Origin: Planctomycetaceae bacterium | GTDB taxonomy: Bacteria; Planctomycetota; Planctomycetia; Pirellulales; Pirellulaceae | NCBI GenBank assembly: GCA_007129635.1 | Contig: SKVE01000071.1 | Location: 1 to 5,274, forward strand | Length of the DNA stretch: 5,274 nucleotides | Direction: 5' to 3' | Part shown: one piece after another, positions 5,079-5,274 of the stretch | How the letters are laid out: the number at the start of each line of letters is the position of its first letter | How positions within the stretch are numbered: position 1 is the first letter of the stretch | Program-made: the position numbers and the translations under genes | Notes under the pieces: model-generated | The model's database searches: none | Told to the model about the DNA's origin: nothing | Seen by the model: only the letters and a program-made list of their open reading frames with translations

Positions 5079-5274
5079 TGGACGCCCCCTACTTGATCCT
5101 CGACTGGTGGCAGGTCGCGTTGGCGTCGTTCCTGATCCTGATCAACGGCGCCATCTCGGCAGCGCTTCGTCTGAAGATGGAACGCACGCTGGCGATCGCC
5201 GCGATTCGAACGGTCGTTCAACTGCTGTTGATCGGGATGGTCCTGGAATGGGTTTTTCGAGTGGAGCGGGCGAC
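5078..5274 (+). CDS. fetB: FetB/UPF0014 family ABC permease, 3'-truncated by window edge
   Basis: The first 65 residues of a membrane permease are visible; the frame is open to the window end. It starts at an ATG that shares a base with the fetA stop (TGATG), a typical translational coupling. Two hydrophobic segments are seen, around residues 11-30 and 40-62. The second, IRTVVQLLLIGMVLEWVFRVE, closely follows the conserved N-terminal block of E. coli FetB (YbbM), where a GRAIIQLIIVGYVLKYIF type sequence occupies the same place. Family members are about 250-270 residues with seven or so membrane spans and pair with FetA to export metal from the cytoplasm. A weak CGAGG (5063-5067) lies 10 nt upstream of the start. 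Metal specificity cannot be read from this fragment. Confidence 0.88.
   Translation, partial: MDAPYLILDWWQVALASFLILINGAISAALRLKMERTLAIAAIRTVVQLLLIGMVLEWVFRVERA

Overview
The window reads as chromosomal DNA from a planctomycete, probably Pirellulaceae-like. Three things suggest this. The Ser/Thr kinase begins with a short 'LVAEGVLTRYQANRLLEGR' type module before its glycine loop, an arrangement I associate with planctomycete kinases. The envelope protein starts its mature part with CSTPVYRYAMYRW, a motif I know from uncharacterised planctomycete proteins found near MacB/LolD-type ABC genes. The ParA copy has a QPHFLALHGFGKLL segment of the same flavour. This assignment is inferred from protein style; no rRNA or other marker gene is present.

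Layout. (1) Bases 1-764, plus strand: the 3' part of a Soj/ParA-type ATPase gene whose P-loop lies upstream of the window. (2) Bases 796-4135, minus strand: an apparent three-gene operon, read right to left. It encodes a secreted, C-terminally anchored envelope protein with several cysteines, then a LolD/MacB/FtsE-class ABC ATPase, then a soluble Hanks-type Ser/Thr kinase with a full set of catalytic residues. Gaps between these genes are about 44 and 29 nt. The operon converges on parA with only 31 nt between the stop codons. (3) Bases 4136-4394: a divergent intergenic region with a strong Shine-Dalgarno for the envelope gene, a good sigma70-like promoter for the plus-strand genes, overlapping TCGCC/GGCGA inverted repeats in that promoter, and two copies of a GGGTGCGTwwACGA motif 90 bp apart. 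(4) Bases 4395-5274, plus strand: a FetA-like ABC ATPase overlapping by one base the start of a FetB/UPF0014 permease gene, which runs off the right edge.

How the parts may work together. FetAB-type pairs export metal (iron in E. coli) across the cytoplasmic membrane. The minus-strand cluster looks like an envelope sensing or transport module: an exported domain protein, an ABC motor of the class that normally drives FtsX/MacB/LolCE permeases, and a kinase that could regulate it. No permease for that motor is encoded here. This is the most interesting gap in the window, and the link between the three proteins is inferred only from gene spacing. No rRNA, tRNA, CRISPR array, insertion sequence or origin was seen.
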